Shown: positions 1 to 12,984, numbered from the stretch's first letter. The stretch: DNA of 64,000 bases from Chalara sp. BL73 (GCA_918026815.1 CAKJVC010000182.1:186001-250000); one strand, 5' to 3'. Numbers and translations are program-made. Notes: generated from the letters alone by a model not told the origin.

Positions 1-1373
1 TGAGACAGAGGAGCCGTACATGCCGTCTACTGATTTCAATATTTCTTTTCTAATAGTATCTTGGAGATCCGGGTATTTTGAAATTCGCGATCGTAGCAGT
101 AATTGCATTCGTCCATTAACATACTCCAGGACGTCTCTGTCGTTAGCACGGATCTCCAGAGACGGGCTTCCTTCAAACTCCTTCATAATCTCCGGTATAA
201 ACCGCGAGGTCATAAAAAGGCTAGCACCAGTCTTGGCTTGAATATTAAAGATTTCTGTTAAAAACTTTTGGCGACTTCCTTTTAAAGCCTGGCACTCATC
301 TAGCGCATCAATGATAATAAAAGTCCTTGCATAATCACTAGTGACTGTGTGAAGTACTTGGGAAATTTCGTCGAATGAAGGCCGGGTTCTCTTCTCTCTA
401 TGACGCTCATAAAGGCTCTTTAAAGGCTTCGGCGTAGAGGTGTGTCCTTGGACCAATTGCTTCAGTAGACTAGCAAGCAGATCTTCGGGCTTCTGCTCAT
501 CCTGCCTTCGAAAGTTGCAAAATAGATACGCAATCTGAATGCTGTCGTCACGCTCGAACATTTTTTCAAGGTTATCAATGACGATCGAGGTAAGAACTGT
601 CTTTCCCGCTCCTGGAATGCCAGGGCAGAAAAGGGTCTTCTTTTCTTGTTTGAGCCAGGTTCGGAATTCACCTGACTGTAGTAGCCACTCTCCGGTCCCT
701 TCTTGCCTTGCACGAATCAAATCGCTCTGGTGGTTAGCATAGTCGACCGTTGTGAGCCACTCAATGATGATTTCATGCTCCTGCTGCCGTTCATGATTCT
801 CTTGGCGCTCCTGCAACCGATCGACACCGCGTTTCGTAGCTATAGATACTTGGCTATATCTCTTCAGCACTTTAACGATAGAGGTAGGGGAGGATAATCA
901 CCTAGCAAGCATCCCTTGGAAAGAATTCAATAGAGTAATGTTCGAGACGATACGGCATCGAAGCTCCTTGATATCTTCTGGTTCCCATTTCAGCCTCTTC
1001 CACACTCTCCTCGCCCTAGCCCCTAGACTCGCAGGACCCGGCCGCAGCTCGCCATATTTATCGAGCGTTCTTTCAAGCTCACCGAGGACATTTCGACAAC
1101 CAGTGGCGATCTCCTTCAACTTCACCTTCTGCTGATCGATGAGCTCCTGGTCGCAGAGGACGACCTCAACATCCAGGAGGACGATTGCGAGACTTCTGAC
1201 CCTATATGTCAACAAGTTAGCGACACTCAAGAGCACTCAGAGGGTGGAACAAAACACACGCACTCGTCGGAAACGGCTTTGAATTGGCTTGGCGCGCCGA
1301 CGAACTCCTTGCGGATCCTATTGGCGAGCTCGATTGTCGCGACAAAGTCGCCCACGCTGAAGCCAAAACTCAT
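1..1373 (-). CDS. NACHT-domain STAND (NLR-like) protein, 3' part outside window
   Basis: Proposed exons are 1264–1373, 902–1201 and 853 to the left edge, joined by 62-nt and 48-nt introns. The reading frame then runs from an ATG ([10 protein letters not shown]) through a helical N-terminal domain of about 130 residues. A linker rich in Gln, Glu and Arg follows, then a NACHT NTPase with Walker [11 protein letters not shown] (about residue 212) and a Walker B-type IIIDALDEC (about residue 318). The order and wording match the common fungal NLR family (N-terminal helical domain, NACHT, usually ankyrin or TPR repeats). The repeat part would lie beyond position 1 and cannot be seen. Such proteins are thought to work as signal-dependent oligomerising switches in non-self recognition; a role here is inference. 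It diverges from the monooxygenase at 2281. Confidence 0.88.
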
Positions 1374-2280
1374 CGTGACGGTGGCATCTTACCGTTGGCG
1401 CTTCTATCCAGGGGGGGGGGGGGGGGGAGATGGGAATGCCGAGAGTATTCTGGGCTGTGGTGCTGGTCTCGTTCAGCCTTGTGAGGCTGAAGAGAGGCTT
1501 CGGCATAGATGTACGAGCGGCAAGGGCCTACAACACTCAGAATCGATTCGTGCATCTAGGCTGAGATGTGAACTACTTGAGCGTAAATCATGTATCGGGG
1601 CCTTGAACCAATCGAACCTGAATCTATCCAGGGTTCAATCCAACCGCATCAAAAGCGAGAAATCAAATCACGTGATGATATGGTAAATCTTGCTCGGCAA
1701 GCTGATTAAAAGCTGAGAACGATTAGCGCCTGAACAAAAGTGCAAACTTACTAAACCTATACAACGCACAAGAAAGAGAAAATTGATTCGTGATGCTGAA
1801 ATATCCAGGTTTACCTGTATTGTCTGTAATGCACGAGTTCAAATGCTTTCGGTTGTAAAAAGAGGCGAATAAGATGGACCGCCCTGGTGACACAAGCTTG
1901 TAGTCTTTGAGCCAGTACTGTAAGTAATAAACTTCATACTTGCATCTCACTGGTCTTACTAAAATGATTACGCTCTACCTGCTGCTCACATGATCATCCG
2001 AACAAGGCAAGGCGAGTCGACAGAGGAAGCCAAGAACCGGGTTTATACAACAAATGGCAGTGAATTGCATTGAGTCGCCTTATTAAAATAAATTCAGACG
2101 TAACCCATGGGCCACACTTTCGAATAGCCAGTCCTGGGCATACTAATATGTGGCTTGACACGTGACCCAGCCTAACTTAATTGCTTTTGTACAAATTCAA
2201 TACAAGTCTGGGTAGCCACACACGACGGACTTTCACTTAACTTCAAAATTAAATTCAAGTGTGTTTTGCAGTGTCCAAGC
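1374..2280. other. Divergent intergenic region, NLR / monooxygenase
   Basis: This 0.9-kb stretch holds both upstream regions. I see no convincing coding sequence. The one notable element is a run of 17 G just upstream of the NLR start codon, listed separately. Confidence 0.6.
1411..1427 (+). repeat. G17 homopolymer
   Basis: Seventeen consecutive G lie 38 bp upstream of the NLR ATG, in its presumed promoter or 5' leader (C17 on the coding strand). Such runs slip during replication and are also prone to sequencing length errors. Confidence 0.95.
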
Positions 2281-3823
2281 ATGGTTTCTGAGGCCCAAAG
2301 GTGTTTGGTACCATTACGAGTTATAGTGGTCGGGTAAGCAGACTCCATCATTTTTAAAACACGTACTTAATCGATATGCAGAGCCGGTGCGTAGAACAAG
2401 CTCAAGAAAGGTCTCGATTACATGCCGTATTCTGAAGGCCAAGCACAGGTCTCGGAGGTCTCTCCGTAGCTATCTCGCTCGCTAGACGTGGTCATGATGT
2501 CGTAGTATTGGAGTCTACTAAAGAAGTGAGGCCATCCAGTATATTTATTCCAAGCTAAACAAGACAGCTTCTCTCTGTTGGTGCAGGAGTTGCGCTACCG
2601 CCAACAACACGGCGTTGGTTCGAATGTACGTTCACTTTTCTGACCCCCGGAGCAAATTCCTGGATTCTTACTGATTATACGGGCGACAGCTGAAGGAGTG
2701 TTGAGGTCAGATAACCTTGCATGTGTTCCTCTGGAAGGAATTGAGATTTCTCGGTGGGATACCGACGAGTTGGTTGTTCGAACAGCAGCAAATCCGGTGG
2801 GAAAACAGAATTCTATCCATCATGGAGACTTACAACTAGCCCTACTCTCTCGAGCTTTTCAGTTGGAGAATATCGAGATCAGATTCGGAGCGCGCGTTGT
2901 AGATATTGACTTAGAAAAGTCTGAAGTTCTTGTTGCAACGGGGGATCGTGAGATAGGCGATTTGATTGTCGCTGCTGATGGCGTCAAGTCTACCATTAAG
3001 CACAGGATTTGTCCCCCAGAAGCTTTACACGCGAAGTCCACTGGAGAAGCAGCATACCGATTCACTATTCCAAGGAATCGATTAGAGGCTGTGGCTGATG
3101 AAAGTCTATTGGCACTGGTGCAACATCCATGGGCCAGAAGATGGGACGGGCCAGCAGGTCATGTGGTGGCTTATCCAGTACGAAACCACCAACTCTTGAA
3201 CGTAGTTCTCATTCATCCAGACAATGACCAGACAGAGGAGTCATGGACAACTCTAACAGAGAAAGAGAACGTAGTCGCGGCATTCTCTGGTTGGAACCAG
3301 ACAATTCACAATCTGATCGATCTTGCACCAACTGAAGTGCCAAACTTCAGGTTATTCCTCTACCCTCCATCACCTGTCTGGGCTCAAGGCTCCACAATCC
3401 TTCTTGGGGACTCTTGTCATGCCATGCTGTAAGTAAAGGTACACTTGATTGGTAGCATGCTGATTTGAACTGTATAGTCCGTATCTTGGCCAAGGAGTGG
3501 CTCAAGCCGTTGAGGACGCGATCGCCATTACCACAGTGCTATCTATCATTGAAAGCAAGGAGCAGCTTCCACTCGCATTACGGGCATATGAAACGTCTCG
3601 AAAAGAGCGAGTCGAACAAATCGTAGCTGCCACCTATCAAGCTAAACAGCAATTACATCTCAAAGACGAGAAAGCACAAGCACTTCGTGATATGGAGCGA
3701 AAGGGAGCCTCAGAAGCGAAAGAAAATAGCGACGTGGTGAAGATGCAGCACTCTTACTGGGTTTGGGATGCCGCGGAAGTTGCTCGGGGCGCTCTTTCAG
3801 ATCTTATTACTGTTCAACAGTAA
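2281..3823 (+). CDS. FAD-dependent monooxygenase (salicylate hydroxylase-like)
   Basis: Proposed exons are 2281–2333, 2382–2386, 2449–2525, 2568–2625, 2690–3428 and 3478–3823, giving 425 residues, normal for the group A flavin monooxygenase family. Visible motifs are the FAD-binding GAGLGG near residue 18, the DG motif AADGVKST, and the second FAD motif GDSCHAML followed by PYLGQGVAQAVEDA. The Gly-rich loop is only recovered if a 5-nt micro-exon (2382–2386) is spliced in. The enzyme should use NAD(P)H and O2 to hydroxylate, decarboxylatively hydroxylate or epoxidise a small substrate. It lies 1.1 kb upstream of, and co-oriented with, the polyketide synthase, so tailoring the polyketide is a reasonable inference. 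The true substrate is unknown. Confidence 0.88.
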
Positions 3824-4961
3824 GATCGATGTTTGATAGAAATAAATGGAATTATCATTGTTAACATACAATAGCCCAGTGCAACTAATATTCTAATTGT
3901 GAAAGGCCGCTGGAGGGAAGCAGTTCGGGCAGCTTCGACTAATGTGCAGGACTTTGTTGGTCACCTGTTAAGACAACTAATGCCTTCTGCGACTCTCTTT
4001 TTCTGTCCCAAGAGAGACAGCTTCCGATTTGAAAAGAGATCCAAAAAGCGCAGATGCTGAGTCCTAACAATTTCTTCTAAAGTGAAAACCGAAGTCCTAC
4101 TCAATCAAATGCTTAACTCGTTACAGCCATGTGATGAAGGAGGCTTGCCATGCAGAAACTTAATTGTACACGACGGTTCCTCTACCGATGTGGCGCATTT
4201 GAGAATTTATGCTTATAATAAGGTTATTACACTAGGACATACTTATTAAACCCCCAAATAATGGTGATTTAACTTGCAGACAGCGCTGTGCAAGGAGAAA
4301 TATGCAATAAAACCGTAAGCTTACTCACATGTGATAATTGCGCAAGCGGGAAATGCTTGTGGGATCTCTTACACGTTCCTCATGACTGCTGGTTGATTTT
4401 CGGTACCGTCAATAGTTCGGATGACAAGGGATGGCGAGCCGAAAAACGGCAGAACTGACAGTAGGCGAAACGCAGCCATAGAGCTAAGCATCCGCCATAC
4501 CAAACCAAAGTAGCCAAACATCAAAGTTGCTTCTGCACAATAGAGTAAGAATACCTTGGATGCTAGGCGATTCTATACAATGCCTTGTAGCCTGTATGAC
4601 ATCCAGACTGGTACCACGGCGCTAATAACAACGATCATTATCAAAATCACGTTTAAGGTTAACAAGGGTTCACTCTACTCGAACAAGTCCCTAGTGTCTC
4701 ATAAGAAAATTACTCCGGACTTCGTTTTTATTAAACCTCAAGTAGGAAGCGGATCGCGGCTCTTTTTTAGCTTTTTTATTTCGAAAGTCGATAAACAGCT
4801 GAATTTCACGGGGCTGTATGTTCAACGAGTTCTAGACAACAGTCAGCCGAAGTGGAATATCTGCCCTGGAAAGAATATTAGTTCTTATGCCGGAATAGAC
4901 TTTCGTTTTCGAACTCCTTACCCATTCCATATAGCCTGATAGTGTTCAACACCACAAGACA
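3824..4961. other. Intergenic, upstream region of the polyketide synthase
   Basis: This 1.1-kb region lies between the monooxygenase stop and the PKS start. A frame open at 4556–4939 has low-complexity composition and no recognisable domain, and I take it as leader or promoter sequence. Nothing else is seen. Confidence 0.55.
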
Positions 4962-7900
4962 ATGGCACGAAATGGGAGCACAATCGCTCATGAAAACCAT
5001 CCCAACGGACACAAAAATGGTTACTCGAACGGTATCAACGGTTCTAATGGCGGCACTAATGGGCGTATAAATAGATATACTAATGGAGTAAATGGAAATG
5101 GCAGCTCGGCAAATAGCCTTCAGCATAGCAAACATATGCCTATTGCCATCTGCGGGATGGGATTGAGGTTGCCAAAGGGCATACATAGTGATGCTGCACT
5201 TTATGAGTTCTTGGTGAACAAGGGTGATGCTCGGACGCTTGCTGGGAAAGACCGATACAACAGTGATGCATACTATAGACCAGATGGCAAGCCAGGGTCA
5301 ATAATCTCGGAATATGGATACTTCCTTGATGGTGTTGACTTGTCCCACTTCGACTCATCAATGTTCACTATGACGCCTGCTGAGATAGAGCAACTCGATC
5401 CCAACCAACGACTGCTACTTGAGGTTGTAAGAGAAGCTCTTGAGAGCTCTGGAGAAGCCAATTGGAGGGGAAAGAAGATCAACACTTATGTTGGTCTTTA
5501 CAGTGAAGATTGGCAAGACCTGCACTCCAAGGATACCCAAAATTTTGCCCCATATCAACTCACTGGACAAAATGACTTCGTATGGGCAAATCGGATAGCC
5601 TACGAGTATGATTTGAAAGGACCAAGGTAAGATTTTGGCTTCCGAAGCTAGTTTTGAGAGCAAATGCTAATCTTTGTTAGTATGATTGTCAAATCAGCAT
5701 GCTCCTCTGCTGGAGTGGCTTTGCACCTTGCATGCCAATCTATCCGGTTGGGAGAATGCTCTTCCGCAGTTGTTGCTGGGGCGAACTTGATCATGGCACC
5801 TGGAATGTCAGCCCTGTTGACTGCGCAAGGAACTTTAGCACCAGACGGCTCCTCCAAGACATTTGATGTGTCGGCTGATGGATATGGTCGTGGCGAAGGT
5901 GTCTCAGCTCTCTATGTAAAACGGTTAGACGAAGCCATAAGAGATGGCAATCCAGTTCGAGCAGTCATCAGGGCCTCAGCGACCAACGTCGACGGTAAAA
6001 CAGCAGGTCTTACAATGCCGAGCACAGAGGCGCATGAGCATATGATCCGTCGGGCATATCAAGACGCTGGCCTCGACTTGTCGAAGACGGCAATGTTCGA
6101 ATGCCATGGTACAGGCACAGCTGCTGGCGATCCCGTTGAAGTCAAAGCCATTGCAAATTGTTTTGGAAAAGACGGTATATACATCGGATCGGTGAGTTTG
6201 AGATTCTCTATTAGTCAATAGCCAAGTTGCTCAAAGAAAGTATTTAGGTCAAGCCGAATCTTGGACATAGCGAGGGTAATTCAGCCATAACAAGTATTGT
6301 AAAAGCAGTGATGTCTCTAGAGAACAAAACCATCATACCGAACATCAAGTTTAAAACACCTAATCCTGCCAGTGAGTGCTCCCAGATCCAGCTATACGCT
6401 GTTCTAATAATATAGTTCCGTGGGAGGCTGCAAAGTTGACCGTACCTATGGAGCCGATGCCTTGGCCAGCGAATCGCGACGAACGTATCAGCGTGAACTC
6501 GTTTGGTATCAGTGGCTCTAACGTGCATGTAAGTTGAAGACTCCATGTTGTCCTTGCGATTCTAAGCCTATTGAATAATTGCTGCTTCACATTCTGATTC
6601 TTGGTAAAAGATAATTTTAGATTCAGCAGCGTCATTTGGCCTGTCAACGAGTAATTCATCGCGTAAGGCAGCCACAGCAGGTGATTGGAGGCAGCGCAAA
6701 GAACTTCTATTGTTCTCAGCAAACCACGCTGCAGCACTCAAGAGGGTTGAAGAAAATTATGAACGTTACTTAGAAGACCATCCCGACCGTCTCCAAGATC
6801 TGGCATACACTCTCGCACAGCGCAGAGAACACCTAAAAATCCGTTCTTTCTGCGTAACAGATGGTACAGTGCCGTTTACAGCTTCGTCTCAGACGAAGTC
6901 ACAAGCTCCCATAGAAGCGGCATTCGTGTTTACCGGCCAAGGTGCGCAATGGCCCCGTATGGGCAGAGATCTGATGGCAGACCATCCGCCCTTCTTAGCC
7001 AGCATTAGGGCAATGGATGAGGTGCTCCAAAGCCTGAAGCATGCACCATCATGGTCATTAGAAGGTATGTTCATAACACACTATCCAAATGATACGAAAC
7101 TTACAATAAATAGATGTGCTGTCAAATTCAGATGAGTCCACTATCAGGAAAGCTGAATATTCCCAACCAATCTGCACGGCACTTCAAGTTGCTCTCGTCG
7201 ACCTCCTTGCTTCTTATGGCGTTCAACCGTCAGCTGTTGTTGGGCACTCCAGTGGCGAAATTGCAGCCGCCTACGCTGCAGGAGCATTAACAGCAAGAGA
7301 AGCCATCATAGCTGCTTTCTACCGTGGCTATGTTTGCAGGAAGCCATTGAGTGCTGGCGGAATGGCTGCAATCGGACTGGGTCGTGCTGACGTTACGCCA
7401 TACCTTTCTCAAGGAGTGAGAATAGCTTGCGAGAACAGCGCCTCAAGCGTCACGATCTCAGGTGATTTAGATCGCTTGGAAGAGGTCATGACCATGATCA
7501 AAGGGGATTTCCCAAACGCTCTGGTGCGGAAACTTCAGGTCGAAATGGCCTACCACTCACGTAAGCCGTCCTCCAAAAACCCTTCGTTCTGCACTGACTG
7601 GGAGAAGACCACATGCAAGTCGTCGGAGACACATATCACGATCTCATCAGCCATCATCTGGCACCAAAGGCGCCTCGCGTGCCGTTCTATTCAAGTGTCA
7701 AGTCAAAAGCGCTTCTCGATCCGTCTGACTTTGGGCCAAGATATTGGCAAGATAATCTGGAGAACCCAGTATTGTTCCGCTCAGGTGTAAAGCATCTTCT
7801 TAGCGAACATGGTACCTCCGCTGTTCATTTGGAGGTTGGGCCTCACTCAGCATTAGCTGGTCCGCTTAGAGAGACATTCAAAGAGACTTCAACTGCTGTT

Positions 7901-10900
7901 CAATATGTCACTGCCCAGGTCCGTGGGAAGAACGGCACTGTATCATTCCTGGAAGGAATTGGCCAACTATATGCCCACGGCTATAAAATCACTCTACCTT
8001 CCACATCTGAGAAGGCAATAGTGCTGAAAGACTTGCCAGCTTATCCATGGCACTATGAGGGAAATTATTGGGCAGAGACAAGGGTCGAGAAGAACTGGAG
8101 GCTGCGAAAATATCCCGTTCATGATTTATTAGGAGTACCAATCATTGAGGGAATCGAAACAGAGCCCACATGGAGGAACATTCTTCGTACCGTCGACGTT
8201 CCTTGGTTGAGGGATCATAGAGTTGGGAATGATGTTGTATTCCCAGCAGCGGCTTACATCGCTATGGCTGGAGAAGCCATTTTCCAATTGACAGGAGTAA
8301 AGGAGTACACTGTCAGAGATGTTGCTCTCCGCACAGCCATGGTGTTGCGTGACGACAAATCGACTGAGATTATAACTAATACCCGACGACAGCGTCTGAC
8401 TACCACTCAGGAAACCGACTGGTATGAGTTCTCTGTTAATTCGCATGACGGCACGACATGGACAAAACACGCTTGGGGTTTGGTGGCAAGTGGCCGTGCA
8501 TCTGCTGTTCCAACGCCGAATATTGCGTCTTACGAGAAGAAAGTCTCATCTAAGCGCTGGTATAAAACGATGGCAAGAGTCGGCTTCAACTATGGGCCCA
8601 AGTTCACTGGACTGGAAGATATCACCGCCAGCGTCACTTCTCCGAAGGCTGCGCTCCGCATTCAGGATAAGCAGGATGAGTCCGAGTCTTCCTATCCGAT
8701 CCATCCTACCACTATAGATTTTATCATCCAGTCTTGGACAGTTGCCATCACCAAAGGAGAATACCGCACACTCGAAACGCTTGTGCTTCCCACGTTTGTC
8801 GAAGAGCTATACATTGGCGACGGAACCAAGAGGAGCATTAATGTTAACACAGAGGCGACCAGCACCTCCGCAACTGCTCGAGGCTCTTCGTTTGGCGTTG
8901 CAGAAGGTGAAGTAGTATTTTATCTTAAAGGATTCCAAGGAACACCTCTTGAAGATATAGGACTAGAAAAACCGCCTGAGTTAACGGTTCTGAATCTCCA
9001 ATGGAAGCCAGATATTGATTTTTTGGATGCAACAGAATTAATGAGACCGGCATATGATCTCATGGATGAAGTCAGTCTTATAGAGAGACTATATGTACTC
9101 TGTGCTATAGAAGCAAAGAGGAGCCTGGTGGGCGTAAAGTCCTTGAAATCTCATCCTCATCAGGAAATATTCCGCTCTTGGGTTGACGACGAAGTCGAGC
9201 GATTCAGACGGCCCGGTTATCCACTTGTTGAAGACTCCGCTGAGCTTGTAAGCATGGACGAATTTACACGCCGTAACATGATAGAGGAAGTTTTCCAGCG
9301 TTGTCAAGAGACCAATGCCAGCGATGTTGCAGCTTCTGTGTATTGGTCCTACGATCGCATAGTCGACGTATACGAAGGTCGCATCGAGTTCCTTGATGTA
9401 CTACTCGAAGGCGGGGTTCTGTCGGGAATTTACAATTGGATGAACAACCTCTGGGATCTTCAGGATTTCTTCCAGCTTCTGGGAAATTCTCAGCCTCAGA
9501 TCAGAATCCTAGAAATCGGTGCGGGAACTGGTGGTTTGACAGCCAAGATCCTTAAAGGGCTGAAGTCTGACTTTGGAGAGCGCCTTTACTATAAGTACAC
9601 CTTCACCGACGTGTCATCCGGATTTTTCGTCCAGGCTCAAGAAAGATTCAAGGACTACCAAGGTATTGAGTATAAGGTACTGGATATAACCAAGGATCCG
9701 CTGGATCAAGGCTTCAATGCTGCAGAGTATGATCTTATAATTGCGTCGAATGTATATATAAACCAAGCCCCTCAATTTTCGTATACTAAGAGATACTAGG
9801 TGCTCCACGCGACCCCGTCTTTACAGCAAACTCTCACCAATGTGCGAACCCTGCTTCATCTACAAGGCCGTCTGTTTTTGCAAGAACTATCCCCAAGTAA
9901 GTAAAGGGCCTTACGCCAGCGTGCTTGTATTGCTGGAACACTGGCTAATCAAGACAAAAAGTCACCAGATGGGTAGGATTTATTATGGTAGGTAATATAT
10001 TTGTTGAATCTGAGTGAGCCTCAGTCCTTGGTCCGTTTACTAAGCATGTAATCTTTCAGGGTATGTTCTCCGGATGGTGGGAAGGAGATGCCGACGGTCG
10101 TTTTGGTGGACCTTTTATCTCCCCTCAGGAATGGGATGCTAGGCTACGTAGAGCAGGCTTCGACGGTTGTGACTCCGTTACCTACGATCATGCGCCACCA
10201 TATCAGGTAAACGCAAACATAATTGCAAGGCCAGCGGTCGACCACATCCTTCCCAAGAGAGTTACTCTTCTTTCAGGCTCTAAGCCACACCCTTTCGAAA
10301 AAGAAGCCGAGTCGCGCCTACGGGACGCGGGATACGTTATTGACCACTGTTTATGGGGACAAGATCCCCCGATAGATCAAGACCTTATCTCGCTCACTGA
10401 CCTCAACAAGCCTCTTTTCCAGGACATTCAAGAAAATGACTTGCAGAAATTTCTTGATATTGTCGGGGGACTGCAGCAGTCTCGTGTATTGTGGATCACA
10501 CCGCCCGCTCAAATCAACTGTAAAGATCCGCATGCAGCTCACATACTCGGTATGGCCCGTACGATTCGCGCTGAACTTGCTATGTCTTTTGCGACGCTTG
10601 AGCTCGAAAACACCACAGAGGGAGCCGCAAATGCTATTGTCAAGGTTCTGCAGAAAATGCAGTGCGGCCGAGACACAGATTCGGACCTCGAACCAGATCT
10701 AGAGTATGCTTATGCGAATGGCAGAATAAACCTCAGTCGTTTCCACTGGACCCCTGTTGTTGAAGCTTTGGCGGCAAATGCTGTTGAAGTCGCTGACGCA
10801 AAAGAACTGGTATTGGGCAAAAGGGGACTGTTAGAGGCTCCACAGTGGATGGGACAGAAGTTCCATGAGCTCAGACCAGACGAGGTGCGGGTCAGGATCG

Positions 10901-12984
10901 TTGCCGCTGGCCTGGAGCTCACTGGTGAAGTATTTGGTGACGGCCATAATGCCTTCGGCATGCAGGGAGCTGGATATGTTGTCAAATCAGGCTCTGATGT
11001 AAAACATATCCAAGCTGGAGACAGAGTTATGGTGATTGGCACCAACTCAATTGGACTGGCTACAGAAATCCAGAGACCAGCGGAATTTTGTGTCAAAATT
11101 CCCGACGGTCTAAAATCTGAAGACGCAGCCACGATGCCCGTTCCATATGTAACAGCCCTCAGATGCTTTGTCGACAAGGCGAATCTGCGGAAAGGCCAGT
11201 CTGTGCTCATTCACAACGCCGCCAGTGCTGTTGGACTTGCTGCAATTCATGTTGCCAAATGGATTGGTGCTCAGGTCTATGCCACAGTTGACTCAGAAGA
11301 GGACACAGCCTATTTGATTGAAGAGTTTGGGATATCGCCCAATCATATATTTAGCTCTGGCAACACAAATTTCTTGAATCAGATATTAGAAGCGACTGAA
11401 GGTAGAAGAGTTGATGTGGTCCTCAATTCGCTGTCTGGTGAGCTTCTCCACGCCTCATGGAAATGTGTTGCCGTCAATGGATGCATGCTCCAACTCAGCA
11501 AACGAGATATAATTGGCAAAGGGCAACTTGCTATGGACATGTTCGAAGGGAATCGGATCTTCTTTGGTGTTGATATATCAAGCCTTATGGTGTCTGACCG
11601 AACTGCCATTGCACGGTTGATGAGCCTGGCAATAGACCTTTACAGCAAAGGCAATATTAAGCCAATTCAAAATGCAGCAACTTTCGACGCTGACAGAATT
11701 GAAGAAGCTTTCCAATATCTCCAAGAAAACTTTGACGGGGGCAAGATTGTCATAAATTTCTCTGAAAAGGACAAACTACCCCTAGCTCTCGCAGCTCCTC
11801 CTCCTGCATTCCGAAATGATGCTTCCTACCTCCTTGTTGGTGGACTAGGCGGTCTCGGAAAGTCGATAGCGACTTGGATGAGTTCGAATGGAGCCAAGAA
11901 CCTCATTTTCCTCTCAAGATCTGCTGGCCACTCAGATGCAGACCAAGAGTTGTTCAATGAACTGAAACTAGCTGGCTGTTCCGTAAGATATGTTGCAGGT
12001 GATGTCACTGATCGAGCAGCTGTCCAAAAGGTAGTTGATCAAGCTTCCAAGCCAATCGCCGGCGTGATGCAGATGGCTATGGTATTACGTGATGTTGGCG
12101 TGATGGATATGAATCAAGAGAAATGGGACGCTGCTGTGCGGCCCAAGGTACAGGGGACCTGGAATCTTCATCATATCTTGCCTGATAATCTTGACTTCTT
12201 CGTACTTTTCAGCTCCTACCTTGGCATCATGGGCTCCTACGGCCAGTCAAACTACTCTTCGTCCAACACATTCCTGGATGCATTTGCTCAATACCGACAA
12301 GAACGCGGCCTGCCAGCGACAGTAATGAGTATTGGCCCTGTTGAAGACACTGGATTCATAAGCCGCACTCAAACAGTGTTGGACAATCTTAAAGCAACTT
12401 CAGCACGACTCATTACCGAGCAAGACTTCCTGGATTACTTACAGCTCGCTATTTCCAATCCAGAGAAAACGCGTGCACCACAGACACCGAAGTCATCCTT
12501 CACCAGCTACTGTAACCCACGCCATTTCATTCACGCAATGGAATGCAGCCTCCCTATCATGCATCCACAGAACAACGTTATCTGGAAGCGCGATCCTCGC
12601 ATGGCAATATACCGCAACATTGAGCAAGTCGCCACCGATAGCCAAACAGGAGAAGCTATCGATGCTCTGAGGCATTTCTTGGCCTCCGCGACGGCGGATC
12701 CAAGGAGATTTAATGAAGAAGAGAGTGTGGCCCTTCTCGCCCAAGAAATTTTGAAACGCGTCTCTACGCTCTTGATGAAAGGAGAAGACGAGATTAATAC
12801 TTCCCAGACACTAACCGCTATCGGTGTAGACTCACTTGTTGCTATTGAGCTTCGCAGCTGGTGGAAACAGAACCTTGGTATAGAGACTTCCACATTGGAG
12901 TTGATGGGAGGGGGCAGCATCCAACAATTGGGTGGTTTGGCTGCCACGCGTTTGAAGGATAAATTTTCTGGTAATGGAGACTGA
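4962..12984 (+). CDS. Highly reducing type I polyketide synthase (KS-AT-DH-CMeT-ER-KR-ACP)
   Basis: Ten proposed exons: 4962–5626, 5681–6191, 6248–6371, 6416–6528, 6611–7064, 7114–7560, 7608–9751, 9800–9896, 9962–9987 and 10060–12984, giving 2,501 residues, a usual size. KS has Cys229 in KSACSSAG, His364 in ECHGTGT and His399 in [11 protein letters not shown] has Ser668 in GHSSGE. DH has His975 in [10 protein letters not shown] and an Asp in [10 protein letters not shown]. The C-methyltransferase has LEIGAGTGG (about residue 1406). ER spans about 1785–2100, KR has GGLGGLG and NYSSSNTF, and the C-terminal ACP has GVDSL (Ser about 2450). No thioesterase or reductase release domain follows, as usual in this class. 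The product should be a reduced, possibly C-methylated polyketide chain, released by hydrolysis or by a partner enzyme. The KS and ER motifs deviate from consensus (see findings). The N-terminus is Asn/Gly-rich. Confidence 0.95.

Noticed and set aside
1625..1645. Second tRNA B-box-like string (GGTTCAATCC)
   Set aside because: Flanking bases do not form a T-stem; no cloverleaf.
4556..4939. 127-codon open frame upstream of the PKS
   Set aside because: No domain, Ile/Lys/Phe-rich low-complexity composition, no Kozak support; lies in the presumed promoter or leader.
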